Below, in pieces: positions 7,736 through 16,103 of a DNA stretch of 42,678 bases. The position numbers and the translations under genes are program-made. The stretch is from DATGMB01 sp035293845 (GTDB taxonomy: Bacteria; Acidobacteriota; Terriglobia; Bryobacterales; Bryobacteraceae). The stretch spans positions 1 through 42,678 of the forward strand of contig DATGMB010000043.1 of the NCBI GenBank assembly GCA_035293845.1. The letters are read 5' to 3'. Position 1 is the first letter of the stretch. Every line of letters begins with the position of its first letter. A model generated the notes under the pieces. The model saw only the letters and a program-made list of their open reading frames with translations, made no database searches and was not told the origin of the DNA.

Positions 7736-8470
7736 ATGTTCGAAGATTTCCGCCATGCGGCGCGGGCACTCGCCAGGACGCCGGGATTCAGCGCGGTGGC
7801 GATCGCCACACTGGCGCTCGCGATCGGGGCCAATACGGCGGTGTTCAGTCTGGTGGATACGGCCATTCTGCGGCCGCTGGCGTACCGGGATGCACAGCGG
7901 CTGTACGACGTCCACGAAGTGGTGCCGAAGTTCGCGCACATCGCGCCGCTGCTCCCGGTGAACGCCCTGCACTTCGACGAATGGCGCAAGAGCGCGCATT
8001 CCTTTGAGCAAATGGCACTGATCGGCGAGGATGTGGCGAACCTGACCGGCGTGGGCGCGCCGCAGCGGGTGAACCGGGCGCGGGTGACGCCAGCGCTGTT
8101 CCGGTTGCTGGGCGTGGAGGCGCAGATCGGGCGGACGCTGGCGGACGAGGAAGATGCGCCGGGCAGGGATGGCGTGCTGGTGCTGAGCCACGAGTTCTGG
8201 CAGAACCGGCTGGGAGGAGATCCGGGAGTCGTGGGGCGGACTCTGAAGCTCAACGACCGGCCGTACCGGGTTGTGGGAGTGCTGCCGGCCTCGTTCCATT
8301 TTCCGAAGCTGAGCGCTCTCTTTGCGATGAACATCGCGGACGAGCGGCCGGACGTCTGGCGACCGTTCGCGCTGGCAGACAACGAAAAAGACGACATGGG
8401 CGATTTCAACTTCGTCTGCATCGCGAAACTGCGGCCCGGGGCGACGGCAGCGCAGGCGCAGGCGAGCTGA
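7736..8470 (+). CDS. ADOP-type ABC transporter permease, N-terminal part (frameshifted)
   Basis: The 244-residue reading frame encodes the front half of an acidobacterial duplicated orphan permease. It starts MFEDFRHAARALARTPGFSA, followed by the first membrane helix (AIATLALAIGANTAVFSLV) and most of the MacB-like periplasmic domain (VNALHFDEWRKS, LLGVEAQIGRTL, VLSHEFWQNRLGGDP). It runs into TGA at 8468-8470. The matching continuation is in another frame from about 8464, so a single-base loss near 8450-8466 breaks the gene. A full ADOP protein of about 810 residues would span 7736-10167. These proteins sit in the inner membrane; their exact cargo is generally unknown. Confidence 0.88.
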   Translation: MFEDFRHAARALARTPGFSAVAIATLALAIGANTAVFSLVDTAILRPLAYRDAQRLYDVHEVVPKFAHIAPLLPVNALHFDEWRKSAHSFEQMALIGEDVANLTGVGAPQRVNRARVTPALFRLLGVEAQIGRTLADEEDAPGRDGVLVLSHEFWQNRLGGDPGVVGRTLKLNDRPYRVVGVLPASFHFPKLSALFAMNIADERPDVWRPFALADNEKDDMGDFNFVCIAKLRPGATAAQAQAS

Positions 8471-8532
8471 ACGGCGTCCAGGCGGGGATCACGGCGCGGC
8501 TGCCGCAAAAGATCGAGCTGCGGGCGCAAATC

Positions 8533-10167
8533 GTGCCGCTGCAGGACCAGATCGTCGGCCGGGCGCGCGGCGGGCTGGATCTGATGCTGGCGGCGGTGGC
8601 GGCGGTCCTGGTGATTGCGTGCGCGAATATCGCCAACCTGCTCCTGGCGCGTGCGACCGGGCGGCGGCGGGAGCTGGCGGTGCGCACGGCGCTGGGTGCG
8701 AGCACGGGCCGGCTGGTGCGGCAGATGCTCGCGGAGAGTTTGTTGCTGGCGGCGATCGGCGGGGCGATCGGGATGGCGGCGGCGTACGGCGGGGTCCGGG
8801 CGATCGTCGCGTACGCGCCGGTGGACCTGCCGCGTATCGACGAGATCCGGCCGGACGCGCGGCTGCTTGGATTCAACATCGCGATTTCCTTCGCAGCCGG
8901 TCTGCTCTTCGGATTGCTGCCGGCGTGGCGGTACGCGCGGGCCGATCCGCAGGAGGCGCTGCAGGCGGCCGCACGGGGGTCGACGGGGTCGCGGGCGAGC
9001 GGAAGAGCGCGAAGCGCGCTGGTGGCGGCGGAAGTCGCGCTGAGCGCGGCGTGCCTCATCGCCGGCGGCTTGCTGCTGCGGAGTTTCGTCAGTCTGCTGC
9101 ACGTCGACAAGGGGTTCGAAACGGAGTGGGTTGTCGCCACCGACCTGACGCTGCCGTACAGCCGCTATGCGAACCACGAAAAGCAGGCGGCGTTCGACCG
9201 GGCGCTGCTGGAGAAGGCGGCGGCGATCCCGGGTGTGACGTCGGTGGGGATCTCCAGCCAACTGCCGCTGGCGGGCGAGGGCAACAATAACCTCATCATG
9301 CCGGAAGGAGCGAATCTGCCAATGACGGAGCGCCTGGTGGCGGACAACCGCGATGTGAATCCGGAGTATTTCCGGACGATGGGAATCCGGCTGCTCGCGG
9401 GTCGGGTTTTCGACGAACACGACCGCGGGAAGCCGGTCGCGGTGATTTCGGCGAAAACGGCGGAGCGGCTGTGGCCGGGCGCGAGCGCCGTGGGGAAGCA
9501 GATCATCTTCGGGGCGGGCCGGCAGGGGCCGATCGAGGTAGTGGGGGTCGTGGCGGATGTGCGCGGGGCGAGCTTGAGCCAGGCGCCCTCGAACACGGTG
9601 TACTTTCCGTATTGGCAGGAGTCGAACTACAAACTCTCGTTGGCGGTCAAGACGGAGTTGCCGTTTGGAACCGTGGCGGCGGCGTTGCGGGGAGCGATCC
9701 GGCAGTTGGACGCGGAGCTTCCCGTGCAGACTGTGCAAACCATGGACGAGCGGCTGTCGGCGAGCGTGGCGCCGCGGCGGTTCCAGATGACGCTGGTGCT
9801 GATCTTCGCGGCGGCCGCGCTGCTGCTGGCGAGCCTGGGGATCTACGGGGTGGTGGCGTATGCGGTAGGGCAGCGGACGGGCGAGATGGGAATCCGTATG
9901 GCTCTGGGAGCGCGGCCGCAGAGCATTTTGGGCCTGGTGCTGCGGCAGGCAATGGGGCCGGTCGCGGCGGGACTGGGGGTTGGGGTAGCGGGTTCGCTGG
10001 CGGCGCAGCGGGCCATGGGGTCGCTGCTGTTCGGCGTGACGTCAAACGACCCCTGGACGATTTCCGCGGTGCTGGCGCTGCTCGCCGCGGTAGCGGCGCT
10101 GGCCAGCTACGTCCCCGCGCGCCGGGCCACGCGGATCGACCCGGCGGCGGCGCTGCGGGAGCAGTAG
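8533..10167 (+). CDS. ADOP-type ABC transporter permease, C-terminal part (frameshifted)
   Basis: This is the rest of the permease started at 7736. The correct frame is already open from about 8464 (ELNGVQAGITARLPQ); the GTG at 8533 is only the first formal start codon. The 544 residues contain an FtsX-like permease domain (LDLMLAAVAAVLVIACANIANLLLA... region, three helices), a second MacB-type periplasmic domain (about residues 165-395) and a second FtsX-like domain ending VPARRATRIDPAAALREQ. The cysteine-poor helices and the conserved ALREQ ending are as in intact ADOPs, and nothing downstream of the frameshift is damaged. That argues for a very recent mutation, a sequencing error or recoding rather than long decay. 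No ATP-binding subunit is adjacent, as usual for orphan permeases. Confidence 0.88.
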   Translation: MPLQDQIVGRARGGLDLMLAAVAAVLVIACANIANLLLARATGRRRELAVRTALGASTGRLVRQMLAESLLLAAIGGAIGMAAAYGGVRAIVAYAPVDLPRIDEIRPDARLLGFNIAISFAAGLLFGLLPAWRYARADPQEALQAAARGSTGSRASGRARSALVAAEVALSAACLIAGGLLLRSFVSLLHVDKGFETEWVVATDLTLPYSRYANHEKQAAFDRALLEKAAAIPGVTSVGISSQLPLAGEGNNNLIMPEGANLPMTERLVADNRDVNPEYFRTMGIRLLAGRVFDEHDRGKPVAVISAKTAERLWPGASAVGKQIIFGAGRQGPIEVVGVVADVRGASLSQAPSNTVYFPYWQESNYKLSLAVKTELPFGTVAAALRGAIRQLDAELPVQTVQTMDERLSASVAPRRFQMTLVLIFAAAALLLASLGIYGVVAYAVGQRTGEMGIRMALGARPQSILGLVLRQAMGPVAAGLGVGVAGSLAAQRAMGSLLFGVTSNDPWTISAVLALLAAVAALASYVPARRATRIDPAAALREQ

Positions 10168-10168
10168 A

Positions 10169-11014
10169 TTACGCCGTGCGGCGGCGGTATTTCGCGAGGA
10201 CAACCAGTCCCAGCCCCGTCAGGGCGAGGATCCAGGCGCCCGGCTCCGGGCTGACGTAGTTCTGGAAGCCGTAGGTGAGCCCGTCGTAAAGCTTCATGTC
10301 TTTGGTGGTGTAATTGACCTCTCCGAAGAACGTCGTGGCATCGAAGAATGCCTGAGGGCCCGGAGGCGCCACGTAGGCGGCCTTCGGCTGGTCGTAAAAG
10401 CTGTTGACGCCGTCCTGGTCCTGGAATGGATAAGCGGGTGGACACATCGTATCGCCGGAGCGATTGCCACCGGCGCCGGAACCGGTCGTCGAGCACGCGC
10501 CCGAGGCGACGTCCATCTCATAGAAAGGCGCGACAATGCCGCCGCCAATACCGGTCGTGTAATTGTCGTAAAGGCCTTGCGTCCACATGTACTGGTAGCC
10601 CGGATCGAGAGCGGGCAGGCTGCCGGTTACCTGGATGGTAATGGTCAAGCCGCCGAGTGTTACACCGGCGAATTGCTGCGCCTCGGCCACGGTCAGATTG
10701 AAGCCGTTGGTGAGACTGTTCCAGGCTCCGCCGGCATCCTCCAGCGTCCAGCCCTGCCCGCCGCCGGAATTATTCCAGGCGTCAAACTCGGTTTGAAAAT
10801 TGTTGCCGACGAGGTTGTTGTAGTTGCCCTGGCTATACAACGACTCGCCGGTGTTGAAGTAAGCGGTCGTGCGGCACAACAGGCCCGCTAAAGCGCCGCA
10901 GGCATTCCAGCCGGTATCGGTCGTGTAGTTCGTGTCGGTGATCGTAATCGTCGTTGCCGGCAGGATGGCACCGCAACTGAACGCGAGAAGCACAAACCGG
11001 GTGCAGAACTTCAT
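10169..11014 (-). CDS. PEP-CTERM sorting-domain protein
   Basis: The 281-residue product starts at 11014 behind an excellent ribosome site (AGGAGG with a short spacer). It has a signal peptide (KFCTRFVLLAFSCGAILPA), an Asn/Gly/Thr/Tyr-rich extracellular body with four Cys, and a C-terminal SPEPGAWILALTGLGLVVLAKYRRR tail region: the PEP motif, a membrane helix and an arginine cluster. Such tails are recognised by exosortase, which removes them and sends the protein to the cell surface or extracellular matrix. The body has no recognised domain. No exosortase gene is visible in the window. It faces the ADOP permease tail-to-tail with a single base between the stop codons. Confidence 0.85.
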   Translation of the reverse strand: MKFCTRFVLLAFSCGAILPATTITITDTNYTTDTGWNACGALAGLLCRTTAYFNTGESLYSQGNYNNLVGNNFQTEFDAWNNSGGGQGWTLEDAGGAWNSLTNGFNLTVAEAQQFAGVTLGGLTITIQVTGSLPALDPGYQYMWTQGLYDNYTTGIGGGIVAPFYEMDVASGACSTTGSGAGGNRSGDTMCPPAYPFQDQDGVNSFYDQPKAAYVAPPGPQAFFDATTFFGEVNYTTKDMKLYDGLTYGFQNYVSPEPGAWILALTGLGLVVLAKYRRRTA

Positions 11015-11330
11015 TGATCCTCCTGGTTGAGTGAGTATAGGAGCCGGCCAGTTCTTTGGGATTATTTTCACAATTTAGGAAAACTGAACAGTACCAAAGT
11101 TCCAATTAAGTACCGGGCAGCCCGCCAGGACTTCCAGCCGTAGCGGGACCACCTCGTTCGTTTGGCCCCGCGGCAGATCCGATAGCAGCCCGGCCGGGAC
11201 GTTTCATCTGACGCTGCCAAAAGCCGGGGACCTACGCCGTGACGGTGGACCGGGCGGGTATTACTGCTCACCCCTGGATCGATGGGGGCGGCGGCTGCGG
11301 CAATAGGCAATGCTGCTACTATCGGTATCC
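11015..11330. other. Intergenic stretch without a supported gene
   Basis: This 316-base region separates two divergently oriented genes: the PEP-CTERM gene (minus) and the zinc-ribbon gene (plus). It presumably holds both promoters. It includes an AT-richer patch at about 11050-11110 that suits a promoter, and a TATACT hexamer on the minus strand about 20 bases before the PEP-CTERM start, without a convincing -35 box. An antisense frame of 80 codons crosses it, but it has low-quality composition and no recognised motif. I see no RNA gene here. Confidence 0.45.
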
Positions 11331-11603
11331 ATGAACCCCGGCCCCACGAGCCAGAGCCGCAAATGCAAGCGCTGCCTGCAGCCGATCCATTCGCGCGTGC
11401 GGCGCTGCCCGCACTGCGGCGAGATGCAGGGCCAGGACAGCCGGCGCATCCTGATGTACATCGGGATAATCGGCATCGCGCTGGCGGTCGTACTGGTTGG
11501 CGTGGGCCTCTTTCTGCAAGGCAGCGCGCCCGATGACACCGAACCGGCGGACGACGGCGGAACGCCGGCGCAACCCGCGAAGCCGCCGGTGCTGGACCGC
11601 TGA
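11331..11603 (+). CDS. Small zinc-ribbon membrane protein
   Basis: With the ATG at 11331 the protein has 90 residues. Four cysteines in two CxxC pairs (C12, C15, C26, C29; KCKRC and RRCPHCG) form a zinc ribbon at the N-terminus. A single membrane helix follows (about residues 40-60, MYIGIIGIALAVVLVGVG), then an acidic, Pro-rich tail (DDTEPADDGG). This architecture is common among small uncharacterised bacterial membrane proteins. The ribbon is probably cytoplasmic and the tail periplasmic. An upstream in-frame ATG at 11310 would add seven residues. The stop codon touches the stop of the convergent M14 peptidase gene. Confidence 0.75.
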   Translation: MNPGPTSQSRKCKRCLQPIHSRVRRCPHCGEMQGQDSRRILMYIGIIGIALAVVLVGVGLFLQGSAPDDTEPADDGGTPAQPAKPPVLDR

Positions 11604-14405
11604 TTACTGGCCCGGCGCGGACGGCGCGGGCGGGCGCGGCGGCGCGGGCTTCGGGTAATCATTGAAGTGCAGGATCGAGTTCGCGAGCATGCCGAACTCG
11701 CCCAGATTCTGCCAGCGGTAGCACGGATTGGTCGCGAACAGGACGACGCGGCCGGCGCCCACGGGCATATCGACCACCGCGGGGCGGTTGCGGGTTTCAG
11801 CGACGCCGCGCATCAAACCGCTGAGGACGGATTTGTCCTGCCCGGGAAATTGCATCAGGACCGTCCGGCGATCATCCTGGCCCACACGCAGCAGCGGACC
11901 GTTGGCCCATCGGACCGGGATCGTGGTCTGGGTATAGCCATAGAAGATGGGATGCTCGGGCCGCAGGATCTGCGCCTCGACGATCGGGCCGGGGGCGTAG
12001 AAGGCCGGGGTGGTATGGGCGGCGTCCACGGTGCGGGCGATGCCGAATTCCGCGGGCATGAAACTGGACGCCCCGAGCGTGATGAGCACGCCTCCCTGGT
12101 TGACGAACTTATCGAGCTCGGCGACGCCTTCGATTCCCATGCCGCCGGTGATGTCCTCGGAAGATCCGTACATGCCGAGACTGGGGAATTCGGGCGATTT
12201 CACGTACGAGATCGGCTTGCCGCGCGATTCGACGTCGAATACCAGGGCCTTGCCGCCGCCGCGCCCCTGGCTGGGGATCAGGATGACGTCATAGTCGGCG
12301 CGCAGGTTGCCCTTGCGGATGCGCTCCTTATAGATGAGGTCGTAGGGGATCTCGAAATGATCGAAGGCGTAGCGGACCCAGCCGACATCCTGCGTGCTGC
12401 CCCAGGTGCTGAACATGGCAAGGCGCGGCAGATCGACGGCATGCCTGGCGACGTTCGGCGCCTGGTCCAGCGCGACGGACTGGAGTCCGAGTTTTTCGAC
12501 TTCGGCGCGAGTGCGCGCGGTGTTTTCGAGGAGGAACGAGCCGGCCGGAAGGTCGGTATCGCCGGCCTTGGCGGACTTTTCGATGGCCTCGAATTTCACG
12601 TCTTTGAGGCGGTAGCGGAAGGTGAAGAGATTGTTGGAGCCGTTATCGAGAACGGCCAGCACGGGACCCTCGCCTTTGACGGTGCCGGTGATGTCGAGCC
12701 GGTCGACGGGCTGCGTTTTGACGTCCAGGATGGCCTTATCCGCGATTTCCTTGACCTCGGCGTTGGACATGAGGCCCATGGTCCAGCCGGTATCGTCGTA
12801 GGTGGTGGTGGCGTCGTTCGGGAATACCTGCTTTTCGAGCAGGATCTTGGCGAGGCGGCCGTAGGGCTGATTGCGCTTGACGATTAGTGAGCCCGCGGGG
12901 AACGAGCCATCCTTTAGTTTCACTTCCGCGGTGGCGCGGCCGACCTCGATGCCCTGCAGCCGCAGGACGTTGACGATGAAAGCGACACGGGTCATATCGG
13001 GCTGGCCCGCCGGGAGAACGTAACCGTAGGGTGCCTCAGTTTCGCCGGATTTGATCGAGTTGCGGCTCTTCAGGTAGAAGTTCTCCAGGACCGTCCTGGG
13101 AAAAGCCGAGGTGAGCTCGAGCGCGGAGAGGACGCCGGTTTCCATGTAGTTGGTGTTGTTGCGCATGGACCAGACGAGCTCGCGTGGCGGCGGCAGGGGG
13201 CGGTACCATTCGCGCGCGGTCATTCCCCCGGCGCCTGCTGCTCCGCGCCCTCCCCGGCCGCCGGCGGCTTCGGCGCCCCCGGCCGGCGGGGCCGGCGGCT
13301 CGCCGCCGCGTCCGCCCGCGCCGCCGATGGTGCGCCGCATCGTGTTGGCGCCGCCGTTGCCAAAGGTTTCGTACATGCGCAGCATGCCATTGTGGTTGGA
13401 GGCCATGAAGCCGAGATAGCCGGGCGACCACATATCGACGAAAGCATGGGTCCAGACGCCGGGCATGCCATATCCGATCATCTTGGTCAGCTCGAACTCC
13501 GCGAACCAGGGGAGCTCGGCGTAGAGGATGGGATCAAGCGTCGGGTTCTGCGGCGGCTGGCCGCTGAAGGTGTACATGAGCGGCTCAGACTCGTGCAGGT
13601 CGTGCATGATTGGCGGGTGCCATTCCAGGTAGAAGGCCAGCCAGTTGCGCATGGTGACCTGCGAGTAGTTGATGTCGCGATTATTGTCGTGAAAGATGTA
13701 CTTGCCCCAGTAGGGCGGGCCGGGGACGCGGTCCTGCTCGTTTTGCTGGTCGAGCATGTGGCGGTAGTACCAATCGGTGTAGCGGTCGCGGCCGTCGGGA
13801 TCGGCGGCGTTGATCACCACCACGATCACGTTCTTGCGGATCTGCTCGTAGAGCGGGCTCTCGTCGGCGGCGAGGCGGTAGGCAAGCTCCATCAACATCT
13901 CGGGCGGTCCCGTTTCCGCGCTGTGCAGGCCGCCGGTGAACATGTAGATCGGCTTGGCCTGCGAAATGATGCGATGGGCTTCGGCCTCGCTGAGACCGCG
14001 CGGATCGGCGAGGCGGGCGAGATAGCCTTTGTAGGTATCGAGATTCTGGATCGTGTCCTCGTCGGAGATGGCGACGGCGAGGCACTCGCGGCCTTCATCG
14101 GTGGTGCCGGCGGGCAGAAGCTTGACGCGGCGGGAAGCCGCGGCAAGAGCGCGGTAATACTTGCCGATATCGGCGGTGTGGGTGAGCTTCTTGGGCGCAC
14201 CGATGTAATAGCCGAGGACATCCTTGGGAGTGGGCACGCCCGGCGCCTTCGGCAGGTGATCGACGAGCGGGCTCATGAATTGCGGACTGGTGGTCCATTC
14301 CTTCACGAGCCTGGCGTACTCTTCATCCTGCGGCTGCTGCTTCGGCTGGGCGAATAGCGGGGCCAGCGCCAGCACGGACAGGGCGGTAATGCGTGCGATT
14401 TTCAT
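11604..14405 (-). CDS. Secreted M14 family zinc carboxypeptidase
   Basis: This 933-residue protein has a signal peptide (KIARITALSVLALAPLFAQ) followed by an M14 metallocarboxypeptidase domain. The HxxE zinc motif is HSAE at 161-164 (GGLHSAETGPPEM); NAADPDGRDRYTDWYYR supplies substrate-binding Asn/Arg, and the third zinc ligand is in MHDLHES (about 268-271). The C-terminal half contains a glutamine-amidotransferase-like stretch (ADYDVILIPSQGRGG, GVLITLGASS) and ends Pro-rich. A Gly/Arg/Ala-rich low-complexity insert lies at about residues 360-397. The start at 14405 has a GAGGGATC ribosome site. A TATACT hexamer (minus strand, 14425-14430) is a possible -10 box. It is likely periplasmic or secreted and acts on peptides. 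The gene stands alone. Confidence 0.92.
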   Translation of the reverse strand: MKIARITALSVLALAPLFAQPKQQPQDEEYARLVKEWTTSPQFMSPLVDHLPKAPGVPTPKDVLGYYIGAPKKLTHTADIGKYYRALAAASRRVKLLPAGTTDEGRECLAVAISDEDTIQNLDTYKGYLARLADPRGLSEAEAHRIISQAKPIYMFTGGLHSAETGPPEMLMELAYRLAADESPLYEQIRKNVIVVVINAADPDGRDRYTDWYYRHMLDQQNEQDRVPGPPYWGKYIFHDNNRDINYSQVTMRNWLAFYLEWHPPIMHDLHESEPLMYTFSGQPPQNPTLDPILYAELPWFAEFELTKMIGYGMPGVWTHAFVDMWSPGYLGFMASNHNGMLRMYETFGNGGANTMRRTIGGAGGRGGEPPAPPAGGAEAAGGRGGRGAAGAGGMTAREWYRPLPPPRELVWSMRNNTNYMETGVLSALELTSAFPRTVLENFYLKSRNSIKSGETEAPYGYVLPAGQPDMTRVAFIVNVLRLQGIEVGRATAEVKLKDGSFPAGSLIVKRNQPYGRLAKILLEKQVFPNDATTTYDDTGWTMGLMSNAEVKEIADKAILDVKTQPVDRLDITGTVKGEGPVLAVLDNGSNNLFTFRYRLKDVKFEAIEKSAKAGDTDLPAGSFLLENTARTRAEVEKLGLQSVALDQAPNVARHAVDLPRLAMFSTWGSTQDVGWVRYAFDHFEIPYDLIYKERIRKGNLRADYDVILIPSQGRGGGKALVFDVESRGKPISYVKSPEFPSLGMYGSSEDITGGMGIEGVAELDKFVNQGGVLITLGASSFMPAEFGIARTVDAAHTTPAFYAPGPIVEAQILRPEHPIFYGYTQTTIPVRWANGPLLRVGQDDRRTVLMQFPGQDKSVLSGLMRGVAETRNRPAVVDMPVGAGRVVLFATNPCYRWQNLGEFGMLANSILHFNDYPKPAPPRPPAPSAPGQ

Positions 14406-14460
14406 GATCCCTCGGTGGATAACAAGTATACAGCAGGGGTAGAGGGGCGTTACAGGAGGT

Positions 14461-14853
14461 TTACAGGACGGCGCGCAAACCGAGATGCTTCACGAACGGC
14501 TCGAAGTCCCTGTCCGAGTACAGGAGGCGATAGCCGCTCTCGATGCACCAGGTGGCTATCAAGGTATCAGTCGTCTTGCGTACCGTTACGCCTCTGCTCC
14601 GCAAGGTGCGGAAGCTCCGGGCCGCCCGCATGGCAATATCAGCGCCGGCCAAATCGACAACCGGGAACGAGGCGAGGAAGTCCCGCGCGGTCCGAAAATC
14701 CCGTTCGGAGGCGAACCCTTGCAGCACTTCCGCGAGGATCAGGTCCCCGATCGTCAACGGCTCGCGCCCGAGTAAGGCATCGAGGCGGTCCGTCTGTGGT
14801 GTGTCAACGCCATTGAAATAGTCGATCCAGACGCTGGAATCGACGAGGATCAA
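14461..14853 (-). CDS. vapC: VapC-type PIN-domain ribonuclease toxin
   Basis: The 130-residue protein is a complete PIN domain: MILVDSSVWIDYF with D5, E42 in DLILAEVLQG, D96 in KTTDTLIA and D114 in LLYSDRDFEPF. These four acidic residues form the metal-binding active site of VapC toxins, which cleave RNA (often tRNA or rRNA) when free of antitoxin. The ATG overlaps the stop of the upstream antitoxin by four bases (ATGA at 14850-14853), the standard arrangement for coupled antitoxin-toxin expression. All catalytic residues are intact, so the toxin should be active. Confidence 0.95.
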   Translation of the reverse strand: MILVDSSVWIDYFNGVDTPQTDRLDALLGREPLTIGDLILAEVLQGFASERDFRTARDFLASFPVVDLAGADIAMRAARSFRTLRSRGVTVRKTTDTLIATWCIESGYRLLYSDRDFEPFVKHLGLRAVL

Positions 14854-15044
14854 CGATCGCTCCGCATGGCATCGAGATCACCCTGCCAGCGCAGTTTGCC
14901 GCGAAGGCTGCGGCCTTCACCCTGGCGGCTCAGGCGGAGCAAGCTACGCAGTCCCATCTCCACAGCTTCGCGCTTGGTTTTCAAACCGGTGGCGCGGAGC
15001 GTCTCGCGCATAAGGCGATCGTCAATGACGATGTTGGTACGCAT
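14850..15044 (-). CDS. vapB: VapB-type antitoxin
   Basis: The 64-residue protein MRTNIVIDDRLMRETLRATG... has the N-terminal ribbon-helix-helix DNA-binding pattern of the VapB family (beta strand TNIVID, helix LMRETLRATGL, helix KREAVEMGLRSLLRL) and a short, charged C-terminal part that would wrap the toxin. It precedes and overlaps the toxin gene. An inverted repeat covering its start codon and a likely -10 box is a natural operator for autorepression by the VapBC complex. Confidence 0.93.
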   Translation of the reverse strand: MRTNIVIDDRLMRETLRATGLKTKREAVEMGLRSLLRLSRQGEGRSLRGKLRWQGDLDAMRSDR

Positions 15045-15072
15045 GTGTATGCTCCATAAACATCATACACAT
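15043..15072 (-). promoter_or_regulatory. vapBC promoter/operator
   Basis: A perfect 9-base inverted repeat, ATGTGTATG (15043-15051) and CATACACAT (15064-15072) with a 12-base spacer, overlaps the vapB start codon. On the minus strand a TATGAT -10 hexamer (complement of 15062-15067) lies inside the right arm, with TTGTGG 18 bases upstream as a weak -35. Placement of a dyad over the promoter and start fits autoregulation by the VapBC complex. The leader would be very short. Confidence 0.6.
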
Positions 15073-15121
15073 TGCGGACCGCGCACCACAAGGCGTGCAG
15101 GTACAAGCGTTCCCTGCCGGA

Positions 15122-16102
15122 TCAGCCGCGGGCGCGCGGCAGCGGAACGATGGCCATTCCGCCGGCGGCGCGCGGATTCCATACGAGGAGCCGCGATAAT
15201 TCGAGCACGGAGAGGCGGCGATCCGCCTGGATGGCGCGGCGCTGGCGGAGAAGGACCGGAAGCGCCGCGAAGCCGTCGCGCAGCCCTCTCACGCGCACGG
15301 GCAGATCTCCGGCGCGAAGGCCGAGCCATAGGTGCGACAGGATCGCGAGCGGCAGAGAGATCGCCAGGAGTGGCGCCGGCATGCACCGCACGATCGTGAA
15401 AATGCCGTTGCGCACGATGTGATAGCCCGCGAAGCCGCCGGCCGCTTTACCGGAGCACGCGCTTCCCACGTGACGCACGCGCGCGCCGGCAGCCTGGATG
15501 GCTTCGTGGCCCAGGAGGTTGAGACGGAAGCCGAGGTCGACATCTTCGAGATAGCAGAAGAACGGCTCCGCGAAGCCGCCGGCGCGCTCGAATACGTCGC
15601 GGCGGTAAAGAGCGGCCGCGGCACAGGGGGAGAAAACGCGGATGTCGCCGCCGATCGCGCCGATCGGAGCGCCGTGGCCGCCACGCCAGGCGATGCCGAA
15701 TATGGAATAACAGTCGCCGCCGCCGTCGAGGAACTTGGGATTCGCGGCGTCCAGTTGCGTGGAACCGAAAGCGGCCGCATCCGGGTACCGGAGGGTAGCG
15801 CGTCGAAGCTCCGCGAGCCAGTCGGGTTCGGGCGCGGCATCGGGGTTGAGCATCGCGAGCCAGGGGGTGCCGGAACCCTTGCAGCCCAAGTTCGAGGCCG
15901 CGGCGAAACCCAGATTGGCGGCGGCGCGGTCAAGGCGAAAACGGCGATCCGGGAGCGGGACGCGCTCGGAGCCGTCGCAGGAAGCGTTATCGACGATCAC
16001 GGCCTCGAAATCGGGATCGGTCTGGCGGGCGAGGGCATCGACGGTCTGTTCGAGCAGCGGACCGGAATTGTAGTTGACGATGACGATGCGCACCCAGGGC
16101 AC
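15122..16102 (-). CDS. Glycosyltransferase family 2
   Basis: This 326-residue GT2 enzyme has the GT-A opening VRIVIVNYNSGPLLEQTVDAL, the nucleotide-sugar motif VIVDNASCDGS, the LNPDAAPEPDW stretch around the metal-binding region and the later FCYLEDVDLGFRL (ED acid) motif. It resembles rhamnosyltransferase-like GT2 proteins. Residues about 235-275 are hydrophobic (PAPLLAISLPLAILSHLWLG), suggesting association with the inner membrane. The GTG start at 16102 begins one base after the stop of the RlmD gene, so translation is probably coupled. It likely adds a sugar to a surface polysaccharide or lipid-linked glycan; donor and acceptor are unknown. Confidence 0.9.
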   Translation of the reverse strand: MPWVRIVIVNYNSGPLLEQTVDALARQTDPDFEAVIVDNASCDGSERVPLPDRRFRLDRAAANLGFAAASNLGCKGSGTPWLAMLNPDAAPEPDWLAELRRATLRYPDAAAFGSTQLDAANPKFLDGGGDCYSIFGIAWRGGHGAPIGAIGGDIRVFSPCAAAALYRRDVFERAGGFAEPFFCYLEDVDLGFRLNLLGHEAIQAAGARVRHVGSACSGKAAGGFAGYHIVRNGIFTIVRCMPAPLLAISLPLAILSHLWLGLRAGDLPVRVRGLRDGFAALPVLLRQRRAIQADRRLSVLELSRLLVWNPRAAGGMAIVPLPRARG

Positions 16103-16103
16103 G

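Noticed and set aside
8450..8470. Programmed -1 frameshift in the ADOP permease
   Set aside because: No A-AAA-AAG-type slippery heptamer and no obvious downstream pseudoknot were found; mutation or sequencing error is simpler, so recoding is kept only as a possibility.
11068..11310. Minus-strand 80-codon frame with a GVSSN-like motif reminiscent of a Solibacter C-terminal domain (TIGR03437)
   Set aside because: The motif order does not fit, there is no ribosome site and the composition is poor; chance resemblance is more likely.
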